Of a stretch of DNA of 64,000 nt, positions 37,612-48,350 are shown in pieces. Both the position numbers and the translations under genes were made by a program. Source of the DNA: Dermacoccus nishinomiyaensis (GTDB lineage: Bacteria; Actinomycetota; Actinomycetes; Actinomycetales; Dermatophilaceae); assembly GCF_900447535.1 (NCBI RefSeq), contig NZ_UFXX01000001.1, positions 558,001 to 622,000 on the forward strand, written 5' to 3'. Under the pieces are notes generated by a model. That model did no database searches. It saw only the letters and a list, made by a program, of their open reading frames with translations, and was not told where the DNA came from. Within the stretch, counting starts at the first letter, position 1, and each line of letters begins with the position of its first letter.

Positions 37612-39111
37612 ATGCCGAACATGGCCGACCCGATCTGGAAGCACGCGACGAGCGCACCCGAGCGCCCCGCGCTTCGCAGCCCGAGCACGACCTGGAACTA
37701 CGCCACGCTGAGGGACAAGGTGGCCGCGTTCGCGGGGCATCTGCGTGACCGCGGCATCAGCCAGGGCGACCGAGTCCTGCTCATCGCCCCCTCCGTTCCG
37801 GAGTTCGCCGTCGCCTACTACGCCGCGCAGGCCGTCGGGGCGATTGCGGTGACTCTCAACACGATGTCCACTCCCGCAGAGATCGAATACGTGGCGACGG
37901 ACTCGGGCGCTCGGCACATCGTCGCGTGGCACGCGAGCGCCGTGGCTGGCGAACGCGTCGCGAGCAAGTTGACGATGGACCTCGTCATCCTCGATGCCGG
38001 CGCCGGCGCCGCCACGCGGGCTCCGCTCGACGAGCCGGTCGAGCGCGCTGACGACGACACGGCCATCCTGCTGTACACCTCCGGCACGACCGGCCGCCCC
38101 AAGGGGGTGCAGCTGACGGTGGCGAACCTCTTCGCTGTGGCGAGCGCGTTCATCACGCAGCTGAACTTCGCATCGACGGAGAAGTTCGGCACCGCGCTCC
38201 CCCTGTTCCACGTCTTCGGTCAGTGCGTGTGCATGAACACCGTCATGCTGGCCGGCGGGTCGTTCTCGGTGCTCTCTCCCTTCGAACCACGCGCGATGTT
38301 GGCGATGATCCGCGACCACGAGATCAACGTCGTCGCGGGTGTGCCGACGATGTGGAACTACCTCGTCCACGTCGAGGGCGACTTCGGGCCGAAGGACTGC
38401 CCCGACCTGCGCCTCGCGGCCTCCGGCGGTGCGAGTCTGCCGGTCGAGGTCATCGCCGCCTTCGAGCGTCGCTTCGCCTGCACCATCCTCGAGGGGTACG
38501 GCCTGACGGAGACGACGGGCGCCGCGAGCTACCACCGCGACGGCATCGAGCAGCGCGCCGGCACCGTCGGCGTCGCGCTGCCCGACACCGAGATCGTCAT
38601 CGAGAGCCTCGACGGGGGCCGCGCGCCCGTCGGTGAGGTCGGACAGGTGCTCGTCAAGGGCCCGACGGTCATGAAGGGGTACTGGAACAACGAGGCGGCC
38701 ACCGCCGCGGATCTGAGCGACGGTTGGCTGCGCACCGGCGACCTGGGCCGTCTCGATGGGGAAGGCTACCTGGCGATCGTCGACCGGGCGAAGGACCTCA
38801 TCATCCGCGGTGGGTACAACGTCTACCCCCGGGAGGTCGAGGAGGTGCTCTACAGCCATCCCGACGTCGTCGAGGCAGCCGTCATCGGCGTGCCGGACGA
38901 GCGTTACGGCGAGGAGGTCGCAGCCGTCGCCGTCCTGGCGCCGGGGCGCGAACTGAGCGCCGACGAGCTGCGCGCGTGGCTCAAGGAGCAGCTGTCCGCG
39001 TACAAGGTGCCCCACCTCATCCGCTTCGACGACGCACTGCCCAAGGGCGCCACCGGAAAGATCCTCAAGCGCGCCATCGAATGGACCACCGACGAAGGAG
39101 CAACACCATGA
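37612..39111 (+). CDS. qsdC: Acyl-CoA ligase of the AMP-binding family, QsdC-like
   Basis: 499 residues. Adenylation motifs are complete: ILLYTSGTTGRPKGVQLT (P-loop), ILEGYGLTETTGAASY (A5), DGWLRTGDLGRLDGEGYL (A7) with IVDRAKDLIIRGGYNVYP (A8), and PKGATGKILKRAIEW with the catalytic Lys near the C-terminus. Converts a carboxylic acid, ATP and CoA into acyl-CoA. Its stop overlaps the start of the lactonase gene by 4 bp (ATGA), so the ligase probably activates the hydroxy acid or fatty acid that the lactonase generates. ATG 37612 has GAGGTGA upstream. The symbol is given by analogy with the rhodococcal qsd operon. Confidence 0.8.
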   Translation: MPNMADPIWKHATSAPERPALRSPSTTWNYATLRDKVAAFAGHLRDRGISQGDRVLLIAPSVPEFAVAYYAAQAVGAIAVTLNTMSTPAEIEYVATDSGARHIVAWHASAVAGERVASKLTMDLVILDAGAGAATRAPLDEPVERADDDTAILLYTSGTTGRPKGVQLTVANLFAVASAFITQLNFASTEKFGTALPLFHVFGQCVCMNTVMLAGGSFSVLSPFEPRAMLAMIRDHEINVVAGVPTMWNYLVHVEGDFGPKDCPDLRLAASGGASLPVEVIAAFERRFACTILEGYGLTETTGAASYHRDGIEQRAGTVGVALPDTEIVIESLDGGRAPVGEVGQVLVKGPTVMKGYWNNEAATAADLSDGWLRTGDLGRLDGEGYLAIVDRAKDLIIRGGYNVYPREVEEVLYSHPDVVEAAVIGVPDERYGEEVAAVAVLAPGRELSADELRAWLKEQLSAYKVPHLIRFDDALPKGATGKILKRAIEWTTDEGATP

Positions 39112-40067
39112 CGCAGGTCCAGACCGTCACCGGCCCCATCGAAGTCGAGCAGATGGGTGCGACTCTCGTCCACGAGCACATCTTCGTGATGAACGAGGAA
39201 TACCGCCTCAACTACGCGGAGTGGGACGAGCAGGCCCAGATCGCCGATGCCGTCGAGCAGCTGACGCAGCTCGAGGGGCTCGGCATCGACACGATCATGG
39301 ATCCCACCGTGCTGGGGCTCGGGCGCTACATCCCCCGGGTGCAGCGCATCGCGCAGCAGGTGAAGCTGAACATCATCGTCGCGACGGGCGTCTACACCTA
39401 CAACGAGGTGCCGTTCCAGTTCCACCACAGCGGGCCGGGGCTGCTGTTCGACCAGCCCGAGCCGATGGTGCAGCTCTTCCTGAAGGACCTCAACGACGGC
39501 ATCGCGGACACCGGAGTGCGTGCCGCATTCCTCAAGTGCGCCATCGAGGAGCAGGGCCTGACGCCCGGCGTCGAACGCGTCATGCGTGCCGTCGGCGCGA
39601 CGAGCGCGCAGAGCGGCGCGCCGATCACGGTGCACACGCACGCCGCGAGCGAATCGGGGCTCGTCGCGCAACGCGTGCTGGCAGAGGAAGGCGCCGACCT
39701 GAGCCGGGTCATCATCGGTCACAGCGGCGACTCGACGGACCTCGACTACCTGTGCCGCCTCGCCGACGCAGGCAGCTACCTCGGCATGGACCGCTTCGGC
39801 CTCGACGTGCTGCTGCCCTTCGAAGAACGCGTCGACACCGTCGCGGAATTGTGCCGACGTGGGTACACCGAGCGCGTCGTCCTCGCGCATGACGCGTCGT
39901 GTTCCATCGACTGGTTTCCCGCCGAGGCACGCAAGGCGGCCGTGCCGAACTGGAACTACCGCCACATCAGCGAGGACGTCCTGCCGGCCCTGCGTGAGCG
40001 CGGCGTCGACGATGCTCAGATCACGACGATGCTCGTCGACAACCCGCGCGGCCACTTCGGCGGCTGA
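39108..40067 (+). CDS. qsdA: Phosphotriesterase-like lactonase, QsdA-like
   Basis: 319 residues, amidohydrolase fold. All metal-site residues of the PTE family are present: LVHEHIFVMN (HxH), RAAFLKCAIEEQG (the carboxylated bridging Lys), ITVHTHAASESG and VIIGHSGDSTDL (His ligands) and VVLAHDASCS (Asp). FHHSGPGLLFDQPEPMVQLF and MDRFGLDVLLPFEERV are features of phosphotriesterase-like lactonases; the whole sequence strongly recalls QsdA of Rhodococcus, which opens N-acyl-homoserine and gamma-lactones. Coupled by 4 bp overlap to the acyl-CoA ligase. No TetR-type qsdR gene is adjacent. Confidence 0.85.
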   Translation: MTQVQTVTGPIEVEQMGATLVHEHIFVMNEEYRLNYAEWDEQAQIADAVEQLTQLEGLGIDTIMDPTVLGLGRYIPRVQRIAQQVKLNIIVATGVYTYNEVPFQFHHSGPGLLFDQPEPMVQLFLKDLNDGIADTGVRAAFLKCAIEEQGLTPGVERVMRAVGATSAQSGAPITVHTHAASESGLVAQRVLAEEGADLSRVIIGHSGDSTDLDYLCRLADAGSYLGMDRFGLDVLLPFEERVDTVAELCRRGYTERVVLAHDASCSIDWFPAEARKAAVPNWNYRHISEDVLPALRERGVDDAQITTMLVDNPRGHFGG

Positions 40068-40116
40068 CCCTGGCGTCGAGCACTCCGGCACCTGCGTCCG
40101 CACGAAACCCGCCCGA

Positions 40117-40162
40117 AGGTTGAGGTGATTCGCGCCTCATGGAGCGCGAATCACCTCAACCT
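40117..40162. terminator. Perfect 19-bp palindrome between qsdA and the VOC gene
   Basis: AGGTTGAGGTGATTCGCGC (40117-40135) and its exact complement (40144-40162) around an 8-base loop, between convergent genes. Only moderately GC-rich for this genome, like the palindromes at 6253 and 10283. Confidence 0.75.
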
Positions 40163-40188
40163 CCCGCGCCGCCGAGGGGCCCGCAGCC

Positions 40189-40932
40189 TCAGACGGACGC
40201 AGCGTCGGCGAGTCGTTCGTAGCCGTAGAAGTCGCGCTGGCGTTCGTTCACCCAGACGCGAGGCCCGTCGGGGGCGCTGATGAGCGCGGTGCGCCCATAG
40301 GTCTCGTCGACGATCTCGACTTCCACCCCGGCCTCGCGACACAGGCGCTCGAGATCGTCGAGCGCGTCGATCTGGAACGACAGTGCGGCACCGCCCTCCC
40401 CCTCGTGGACGAGCACCTCGCCGCCGCCCGCCGCAACCATCTCGACGAAGGTGCCCGCGTCACTGCGCAGGACCGGGTGGAGACCCAACGCCTCGAACGC
40501 CGTGACGGTCGTGTCAATCTCGCCGACCAACGACAGCGGCGTCACCATGAGCGCACCCGGTCGTCGCGGCCCCGTCGGCACCCGTCCTTCGACGACGGCG
40601 ACGTCCGGCCCCGCAGGGCCGCGGTGCACGTCGAGCACGCGGCCGAAGTCCTCCGTCACCATCGTTCCGCCAACCCCCACCGCGGCCAGGGCGCCGCGCG
40701 CGGCATCGAGATCGGCGACGACGACCTGCAACGCGCAGGAGCCGGTCGGCGCCTCGTCGGAGGCGGCATGCACGCCCAGCAACCCACCGCCCGACATCTC
40801 GAACTCGGCGTACTCGGGCGAGGTCACGACCGGGTCGCCTCCCAAGGCCCGCGCCAGGTCACTCCATCGCTCGGCATCGCCGGTGAACACGATCTGCCTC
40901 ACCGCCACGCGCTGCGTGCCCTGCTCTTTCAT
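40189..40932 (-). CDS. VOC-superfamily protein with two domains
   Basis: 247 residues, two tandem VOC-like domains (residues about 10-120 with RQIVFTGDAERWSDLARALG, and about 128-240 with VGEIDTTVTAFEALGLHPVL and PDGPRVWVNERQRDFYGYER). Related to glyoxalase/bleomycin-resistance folds; classical metal ligands are not well kept, so it may bind a ligand instead of catalysing. The ATG overlaps the stop of a 50-residue ribbon-helix-helix gene by 4 bp. Together they form a two-gene operon whose first product is probably its own repressor. Confidence 0.8.
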   Translation of the reverse strand: MKEQGTQRVAVRQIVFTGDAERWSDLARALGGDPVVTSPEYAEFEMSGGGLLGVHAASDEAPTGSCALQVVVADLDAARGALAAVGVGGTMVTEDFGRVLDVHRGPAGPDVAVVEGRVPTGPRRPGALMVTPLSLVGEIDTTVTAFEALGLHPVLRSDAGTFVEMVAAGGGEVLVHEGEGGAALSFQIDALDDLERLCREAGVEVEIVDETYGRTALISAPDGPRVWVNERQRDFYGYERLADAASV

Positions 40933-41081
40933 CGCTTCTCCTCGAGGTAGTCGCTCATGACGTGCTCGACGAAGGCGGACAGGCTCAGCCCCTCGTCGAT
41001 GCTGCGGTGCTTGATCTCTCGAACTAGGTCCGCAGGTAGGTAGACGTTGAACTGTGCCTTTTTCGGACGATTCTCGACCAT
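40929..41081 (-). CDS. Small ribbon-helix-helix (CopG-like) DNA-binding protein
   Basis: 50 residues: MVENRPKKAQFNVYLPADLV is the N-terminal beta-strand that reads DNA, followed by REIKHRSIDEG (helix A), LSLSAFVEHVMSDYLEEK (helix B). This is a complete minimal RHH fold. AAGGAGGGG precedes the ATG at good spacing. The stop overlaps the VOC start (ATGA). Several codons (CTA, CCT, GTT, CGA) are rare in neighbouring genes, which suggests recent acquisition. Resembles antitoxins in size, but the partner is not a known toxin. A palindrome TTGCTAGCAA lies 18 bp upstream. Confidence 0.85.
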   Translation of the reverse strand: MVENRPKKAQFNVYLPADLVREIKHRSIDEGLSLSAFVEHVMSDYLEEKR

Positions 41082-41098
41082 CACCCCTCCTTGTTATC

Positions 41099-41108
41099 TT
41101 GCTAGCAA
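41099..41108. promoter_or_regulatory. Palindrome upstream of the RHH-VOC operon, likely autoregulatory operator
   Basis: TTGCTAGCAA is a perfect 10-bp palindrome in an AT-rich patch (41085-41113) that stands out from the GC-rich surroundings and should hold the promoter. RHH repressors bind short symmetric sites of this kind next to their own start. Confidence 0.5.
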
Positions 41109-41162
41109 TTTAGCATGGACGACGACGTTACCGCGCCAGAAGCAGGAAGTTGCTCGACACGA

Positions 41163-41203
41163 CGACGCGGCCCGGCTCCCCGAAGGGGAACCGGGCCGCG
41201 TCG
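41163..41203. terminator. 19-bp hairpin downstream of acnA
   Basis: Arms 41163-41181 and 41185-41203 pair with one mismatch around a GAA loop, 24 bp after the aconitase stop on the minus strand. Confidence 0.8.
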
Positions 41204-41226
41204 CTCGTGCAGGTGGGTCAGATCGC

Positions 41227-44031
<2,805 letters not shown>

Positions 44032-44089
44032 GCCGACTCCTTCGTCTGTTGCCTGGGCACGCACCCCTCGGGCACGCGTCCCGCGTCAT

Positions 44090-44109
44090 TTATCTTGACG
44101 TCAAGATAA
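44090..44109. promoter_or_regulatory. Perfect 20-bp palindrome upstream of acnA (MarR/TamR-type operator candidate)
   Basis: TTATCTTGACGTCAAGATAA is fully symmetric and lies 59 bp before the acnA GTG. In Streptomyces coelicolor, aconitase is controlled by the MarR-family protein TamR, so a site for a similar regulator is plausible. The central 18 bp recur with one change at 29161-29178. Confidence 0.65.
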
Positions 44110-44284
44110 TCAAATCACACGCCGGGAACGGGCCTCAGCAAAGGCATGCCTAACTTCGACAGCCCCGTCGTGACGCCGCTCTCACGATCGATCGTAGGCC
44201 GATCCGACGCGCCTGTCTGCCCGTGCGCACACTTGGTCGCGCCTGTTCCTGCTCACTGCGTGCGCGCCGAAGAACGGCTGGCGA

Positions 44285-45568
44285 TCAACCCCGCGGACGC
44301 AGCGTCGCGATGCACTCGACGTGCTGCGTCATCGGGAACGCGTCGAAGCCGCGCAGGTTCGTCAGCTCGTACCCGTGCGACACGAAGTAGCCGAGGTCGC
44401 GCGCGAGTGCCGCCGGGTCGCACGCCACGTACGTGACGACGCGCGGTGCGAGGCCGACGATCGTCGCGACGACATCGCGTCCGGCACCGGCGCGCGGTGG
44501 GTCGAGGACGACGACGTCGGCGCGCTCCAGCGGCAGGCGCGCCTTCTCCACGGGTGAGGTGAGGAGGTCGACGTGGCGCGCACCGCCCATGTTGGTGCGC
44601 GCGTGGTCGACTGCGTCCGCGTCGGCTTCGACACCGACGACGCGCCCGTCAGGCCCGACGAGGTCGGCGAGCGCCCGCGTGAACAGGCCGACACCGCAGT
44701 ACAGATCGAGGGCGCTCTCCCCCGGCTGCGGGTCGGTCTCGTCGATGACGGCGTCGAGGAACGTCGCCGCGGCGCCCGGGTGGACCTGCCAGAAACCGCG
44801 GGCACTGACGTCGAACTCCGCACTGCCGTGCGCCGATTCGACGACCTCGCGGACGGTCGGCGTGATCTCACCCCTCGGCTGAGGCAGTTCGATGCCGATG
44901 ATGTCGTCGCCGCCACTCGGGCGCACCAGGTCGAACCCGGTGACGCCGGCGTCGAAGCGTTCGTGCAGGGCGGGTGTGAACCCGGCATCGGCGATGAGGC
45001 AGTCGTCGATCTCGACGAGGCGGTGCGAGCGGTGCTCACGCAGTCCGGCCACGCCACCGTCGACGGCGAGTTCCAGGCGGGTGCGCCAGCGCAGACCTTC
45101 GGCTATCGGGCCGTCACCGGGCAGGGCCTCGACGGTGAAGTCGGGGAAGCGTGCGTCGACATCGAGCTTCGCGATGCGGGCGAGCTGTTCGCGCACGACG
45201 TCGGCCTTGAGGCGGCGCTGCGCGTCGAGACTCGCGTGCTGCCAGTCGCAGCCCCCACACAGGCCCGGCCCGGAGAACGGGCACGGCGGCGTCACCCGAT
45301 CCGGTGAGGCGTTGAGGATCTCGATGGCGTCGGCGCGCAGGAACTTGGACTCGCTCGTGCCGTCCGTGATGCGCGCGACGACGCGCTCCCCCGGCAGCGC
45401 GTGACGCACGAACACGACGCGCCCGTCGTGACGCGCGACGCAGTGACCACCGTGCGCGACGTTCTCGACGTCGAGCTCGAGGCGCTGCCCCTCCATCGCA
45501 GTGCCCTTGCGGGTGCGTCGACGGTTCTGCGCGCTGCGGCGCCCGGGTGCGGTGCGAGAGGTTGCCAT
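44285..45568 (-). CDS. TRAM-domain class I SAM-dependent RNA (uracil-5-)methyltransferase
   Basis: 427 residues, RlmCD/TrmA/RumA family. After a basic N-terminus of about 25 residues comes a TRAM domain (ELDVENVAHGGHCVARHDGR), then the iron-sulphur motif PCPFSGPGLCGGCDWQHAS, then a Rossmann methyltransferase domain (ESALDLYCGVGLFTRALADL; VVVLDPPRAGAG) ending with TYVACDPAALARDLGYF, whose Cys is the nucleophile. Methylates a uridine of rRNA or tRNA; the exact site cannot be told. The start is 45568, with an alternative ATG at 45496 that would remove the basic extension. Divergent from trkA genes. Confidence 0.92.
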   Translation of the reverse strand: MATSRTAPGRRSAQNRRRTRKGTAMEGQRLELDVENVAHGGHCVARHDGRVVFVRHALPGERVVARITDGTSESKFLRADAIEILNASPDRVTPPCPFSGPGLCGGCDWQHASLDAQRRLKADVVREQLARIAKLDVDARFPDFTVEALPGDGPIAEGLRWRTRLELAVDGGVAGLREHRSHRLVEIDDCLIADAGFTPALHERFDAGVTGFDLVRPSGGDDIIGIELPQPRGEITPTVREVVESAHGSAEFDVSARGFWQVHPGAAATFLDAVIDETDPQPGESALDLYCGVGLFTRALADLVGPDGRVVGVEADADAVDHARTNMGGARHVDLLTSPVEKARLPLERADVVVLDPPRAGAGRDVVATIVGLAPRVVTYVACDPAALARDLGYFVSHGYELTNLRGFDAFPMTQHVECIATLRPRG

Positions 45569-45640
45569 ACGCCCCAGGGTTCCTGTCGTCGCCGCGAAAC
45601 GCAACGAAGGTGGGCTTGGCTCGGATGGACACGGCTTCGA

Positions 45641-45646
45641 TAAGGT
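45641..45646 (+). promoter_or_regulatory. Candidate -10 box of a leaderless promoter for trkA
   Basis: TAAGGT lies 6 bp before the GTG at 45653, with no Shine-Dalgarno between them; TTGGCT (45616-45621) is a possible weak -35. Confidence 0.5.
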
Positions 45647-45652
45647 CGAAGC

Positions 45653-46393
45653 GTGCACTACGTCATCATGGGTTGCGGTCGCGTCGGCTCCTACCTCGCG
45701 CGCAACCTCCAGGACGCCGGCCACTCCGTCGCCGTCGTCGACCGCGACGAGGCGGCGTTCCGTCGCCTGCCGAGCTCGTTCGAGGGCAGGCGTGTCGTCG
45801 GCATCGGTTTCGACCGCGACACCCTCGTCGCCGCGGGCATCGAGCAGGCGTATGCGTTCGCCGCCGTGTCCAGCGGCGACAACTCGAACATCCTCGCCGC
45901 ACGCGTCGCGCGCGAGACGTACGGCGTCGACCACGTCGTCGCCCGTATCTACGACCCGGGCCGCGCCGAGATCTACGAGCGCCTCGGCATCCCCACCGTC
46001 GCGACGGTGCGCTGGGCCGCCGACCAGGTGATGCGGCGGCTCGTACCGCAGCAGGCCGTCACGGTCCACCAGGACCGTACGGGCAGCGTCAGCATCGTCG
46101 ACATGCCCGTGGACGCCGCGTGGATCGGCACCCGTTACCGCGACCTCGAAGCCGCGACGGGCACGCGCGTCGCGTACGTCGCGCGCACCGGCACGGCGCT
46201 GTTGCCACGCGAGGATCTCGTGCATCAGGACGGCGACACCGTGCATCTCGTCCTCGCCACCCGCGACGTCGAGCGTGTCGAGGCCGTGCTCGCGGCACCG
46301 CCGTCGAGCATCACGGGTGTGCGCCCTGCGTCGTCAGGAACCGCGTCCTCCGGACATGCAGAAGCGTCCAACCCGACGACCCGCCGGCCCTGA
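45653..46393 (+). CDS. TrkA-family potassium uptake regulatory subunit (first of pair, CeoB-like)
   Basis: 246 residues. RCK/KTN domain: HYVIMGCGRVGSYLARNLQD with a GxGxxG nucleotide-binding motif and acidic VVDRDE at the end of the second strand; SGDNSNILAARVARETYGVD follows. The second half is a TrkA-C domain (VSIVDMPVDAAWIGTRYRDL), then a Ser/Thr-rich tail. Binds NAD(H) or nucleotides to gate a Trk-type potassium channel in the membrane; the membrane subunit is not in this window. GTG start 6 bp after a -10-like TAAGGT. Followed after 41 bp by a second TrkA gene. Confidence 0.9.
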   Translation: MHYVIMGCGRVGSYLARNLQDAGHSVAVVDRDEAAFRRLPSSFEGRRVVGIGFDRDTLVAAGIEQAYAFAAVSSGDNSNILAARVARETYGVDHVVARIYDPGRAEIYERLGIPTVATVRWAADQVMRRLVPQQAVTVHQDRTGSVSIVDMPVDAAWIGTRYRDLEAATGTRVAYVARTGTALLPREDLVHQDGDTVHLVLATRDVERVEAVLAAPPSSITGVRPASSGTASSGHAEASNPTTRRP

Positions 46394-46434
46394 GTCGACC
46401 CGCCGCCCGTCCGATCCGAACCGAAAGGCCCAGC

Positions 46435-47136
46435 ATGCGCGTCGTCCTCGTCGGAGCAGGCAGCGTCGGACGTTCCATCGCCCGCGAACTACTGCTCAAC
46501 GACCACCAGGTGCTACTCATCGACAAGTACGCTCGCGAGTCCCGCGTGCAGTCGATTCCGGAGGCCACCTGGCTGCTCGCCGACGCGTGCGAGGTCACGA
46601 CGCTGCACGAGGCCCAGCTCGAGGCAGCCGACGTCGTGGTCTGCGCGACCGGTGACGACAAGGTCAATCTCGTCGTCTCTCTGCTCGCCAAGACCGAGTT
46701 CGGCGTGCCGCGCACCGTCGCACGCGTCAACAACCCGAAGAACGAGTGGATGTTCGACGACGGCTGGGGCGTCGACGTCGCCGTCTCGACGCCGCGGCTC
46801 ATGACGGCGCTCGTCGAGGAGGCCGTCAGCGTCGGTGACCTCGTGCGCCTGTTCGAGTTCCAGCAGGGCAAAGCGACGATGGTCGAGCTGACGCTGCCCG
46901 CTCACGCGCCGTTCGTCGGCAGCCGCGTCGACGAGGTGCACCTGCCCGCCGACTGCGTGCTCGTCGGCATCATCCGCGACCAGCTGCCCATCGCACCGAG
47001 CCCGCACGACACCCTGCATGCCCTCGACGAACTGCTGTTCCTCGCGACCCCGTCGGCCGAGCGCGAGCTCGCGGCGACGCTGACGGGCCGGCGCCCCGAG
47101 GAGATCTCGACCGTGCACTCCGACCCGCAGGCCTGA
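46435..47136 (+). CDS. TrkA-family potassium uptake regulatory subunit (second of pair, CeoC-like)
   Basis: 233 residues with the same two-domain plan as its upstream neighbour: MRVVLVGAGSVGRSIARELL (NAD-binding GxGxxG), LLIDKYARES, CATGDDKVNLVVSLLAKTEF and a C-terminal TrkA-C domain (MVELTLPAHAPFVGSRVDEV). Paired genes of this kind (ceoB and ceoC in mycobacteria) form a heteromeric regulator of potassium uptake. ATG 46435 is selected. Convergent with the DUF3159 gene 18 bp downstream; no terminator hairpin is obvious there. Confidence 0.9.
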   Translation: MRVVLVGAGSVGRSIARELLLNDHQVLLIDKYARESRVQSIPEATWLLADACEVTTLHEAQLEAADVVVCATGDDKVNLVVSLLAKTEFGVPRTVARVNNPKNEWMFDDGWGVDVAVSTPRLMTALVEEAVSVGDLVRLFEFQQGKATMVELTLPAHAPFVGSRVDEVHLPADCVLVGIIRDQLPIAPSPHDTLHALDELLFLATPSAERELAATLTGRRPEEISTVHSDPQA

Positions 47137-47154
47137 GGCCGCTCTGGGCTCGCG

Positions 47155-47955
47155 TCAGCGACCCTCGTCGGTCTCGACGGGCCCGCTGTGCTGCCCGCGC
47201 CCGAGGTTCTCACCGCAGGGGATGTTCTCGGCGCGCGCGTTGTTCTCGACGAGCCCCGTGTGCTCGGCGTGTTCAAGGCGCTCGTGGCCCTCGGGGTCGT
47301 CGTGCAGCAGCGGGTCGTGCGACTCGAGCGGCGTCTCACCCTTGACGAGCAGCAGCACCATGAGCCCGAGCGCCGCGAGGTACAGCGGCCATCCGAGCAC
47401 GATCTTGCAGACGCCGAGCGCGGTGACGTCGTCGGCGAGGTACAGCGGCACCATGACGGCGAGACGGATGGCGAACAGCGCGGCGAACACCCACGTCAGG
47501 CGCGTGCAGACGCGCACCATCGAGTGGCTGCGCTGCCATGCCGTCGGGTCGTCCTTGAGGTTTGGGTCGCCCCCCGCGACGATGAAGCCCACGAGCGGCC
47601 AGCGCACGGCGATCGACAGCACGCTGATCGCGAGCATGACGCCGCCCTGGATGAGCCCCGGCAGGAACACGTCGGAGGCGTGCCCGGAGCGCTTCGCGAG
47701 GAACGCCGCGAGGGCCGTCGCGAACGCCGCCATGAGCACGAACCTCAGCGTCTGACGCTGCACGAGACGCAGCAGCGCGGCGAGGACGAGAACGGCGCCG
47801 GCGGCCAGCAACGCGGCGTTGAGGTTCTTCGTCGCCGTCCACACGATGACGAAGGCGACGGTCGGCAGCGCGGCCTCACAGGAACCGCGCCAGCCGCCCA
47901 TCGCGGTTGACAACCGCTCGCGGATGACGGCCTCGACGGTGTTCGGTGCGTTCAC
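47155..47955 (-). CDS. DUF3159 family membrane protein
   Basis: 266 residues. About six hydrophobic segments between residues 25 and 215 (AALPTVAFVIVWTATKNLNA, LVGFIVAGGDPNLKDDPTAW in a loop), then a hydrophilic Glu/His/Asn-rich tail of about 60 residues (LEHAEHTGLVENNARAENIP) not usual for the family. Function unknown; conserved in the actinobacterial block DUF3710-OB-fold-DUF3159-trkA. GTG 47955 has GAGGAG upstream and overlaps the OB-fold stop by 4 bp. The frame reaches 48099 but only through the upstream gene. Confidence 0.88.
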   Translation of the reverse strand: MNAPNTVEAVIRERLSTAMGGWRGSCEAALPTVAFVIVWTATKNLNAALLAAGAVLVLAALLRLVQRQTLRFVLMAAFATALAAFLAKRSGHASDVFLPGLIQGGVMLAISVLSIAVRWPLVGFIVAGGDPNLKDDPTAWQRSHSMVRVCTRLTWVFAALFAIRLAVMVPLYLADDVTALGVCKIVLGWPLYLAALGLMVLLLVKGETPLESHDPLLHDDPEGHERLEHAEHTGLVENNARAENIPCGENLGRGQHSGPVETDEGR

Positions 47956-48350
47956 GGCTGCTCCTCGGTGCGTGGGCTCGGCACCAGTTCGTACGCGGGG
48001 TTGAAGATGGCAGGCCGGGTGCGGTGCGTCGCGGCAAGACCGCGCGCCCGCACGACGACACCGGGCTCGATGCCGCCGATGTGGCGTCGCCCCAACCACA
48101 CGAGCGCGACCTCGTCGCCGTCCGCCTCACGGACCTGGGCGACGACGGCGGGCACGTGACCGTCCGCGGCTCGCTCGTCGACGGAGGCGATGACGCCCTC
48201 GACGACGCGCGGTGTGCGCACCGGCGCGAGGCCCGGCATCGACGCCGGTTCGCGTTCCGGTGGCGAGTCGAGGCGGTGCGAGCCTCGCCGACGCTCGACG
48301 CGGCGTCGCAACCCGGTGGGCGCGACGCGGCGCGCGAGCCACGGACACAT
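47952..48350 (-). CDS. OB-fold nucleic acid-binding domain protein
   Basis: 132 residues. Basic N-terminus (ARRVAPTGLRRRVERRRGSH), then an OB-fold of about 75 residues (RVVEGVIASVDERAADGHVP, GDEVALVWLGRRHIGGIEPG) resembling the tRNA-anticodon/RecG-type OB domain. Probably binds nucleic acid, but no specific role is known. Its ATG overlaps the DUF3710 stop by one base, and its stop overlaps the DUF3159 start by 4 bp, so all three are translated as a unit. Confidence 0.85.
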   Translation of the reverse strand: MCPWLARRVAPTGLRRRVERRRGSHRLDSPPEREPASMPGLAPVRTPRVVEGVIASVDERAADGHVPAVVAQVREADGDEVALVWLGRRHIGGIEPGVVVRARGLAATHRTRPAIFNPAYELVPSPRTEEQP

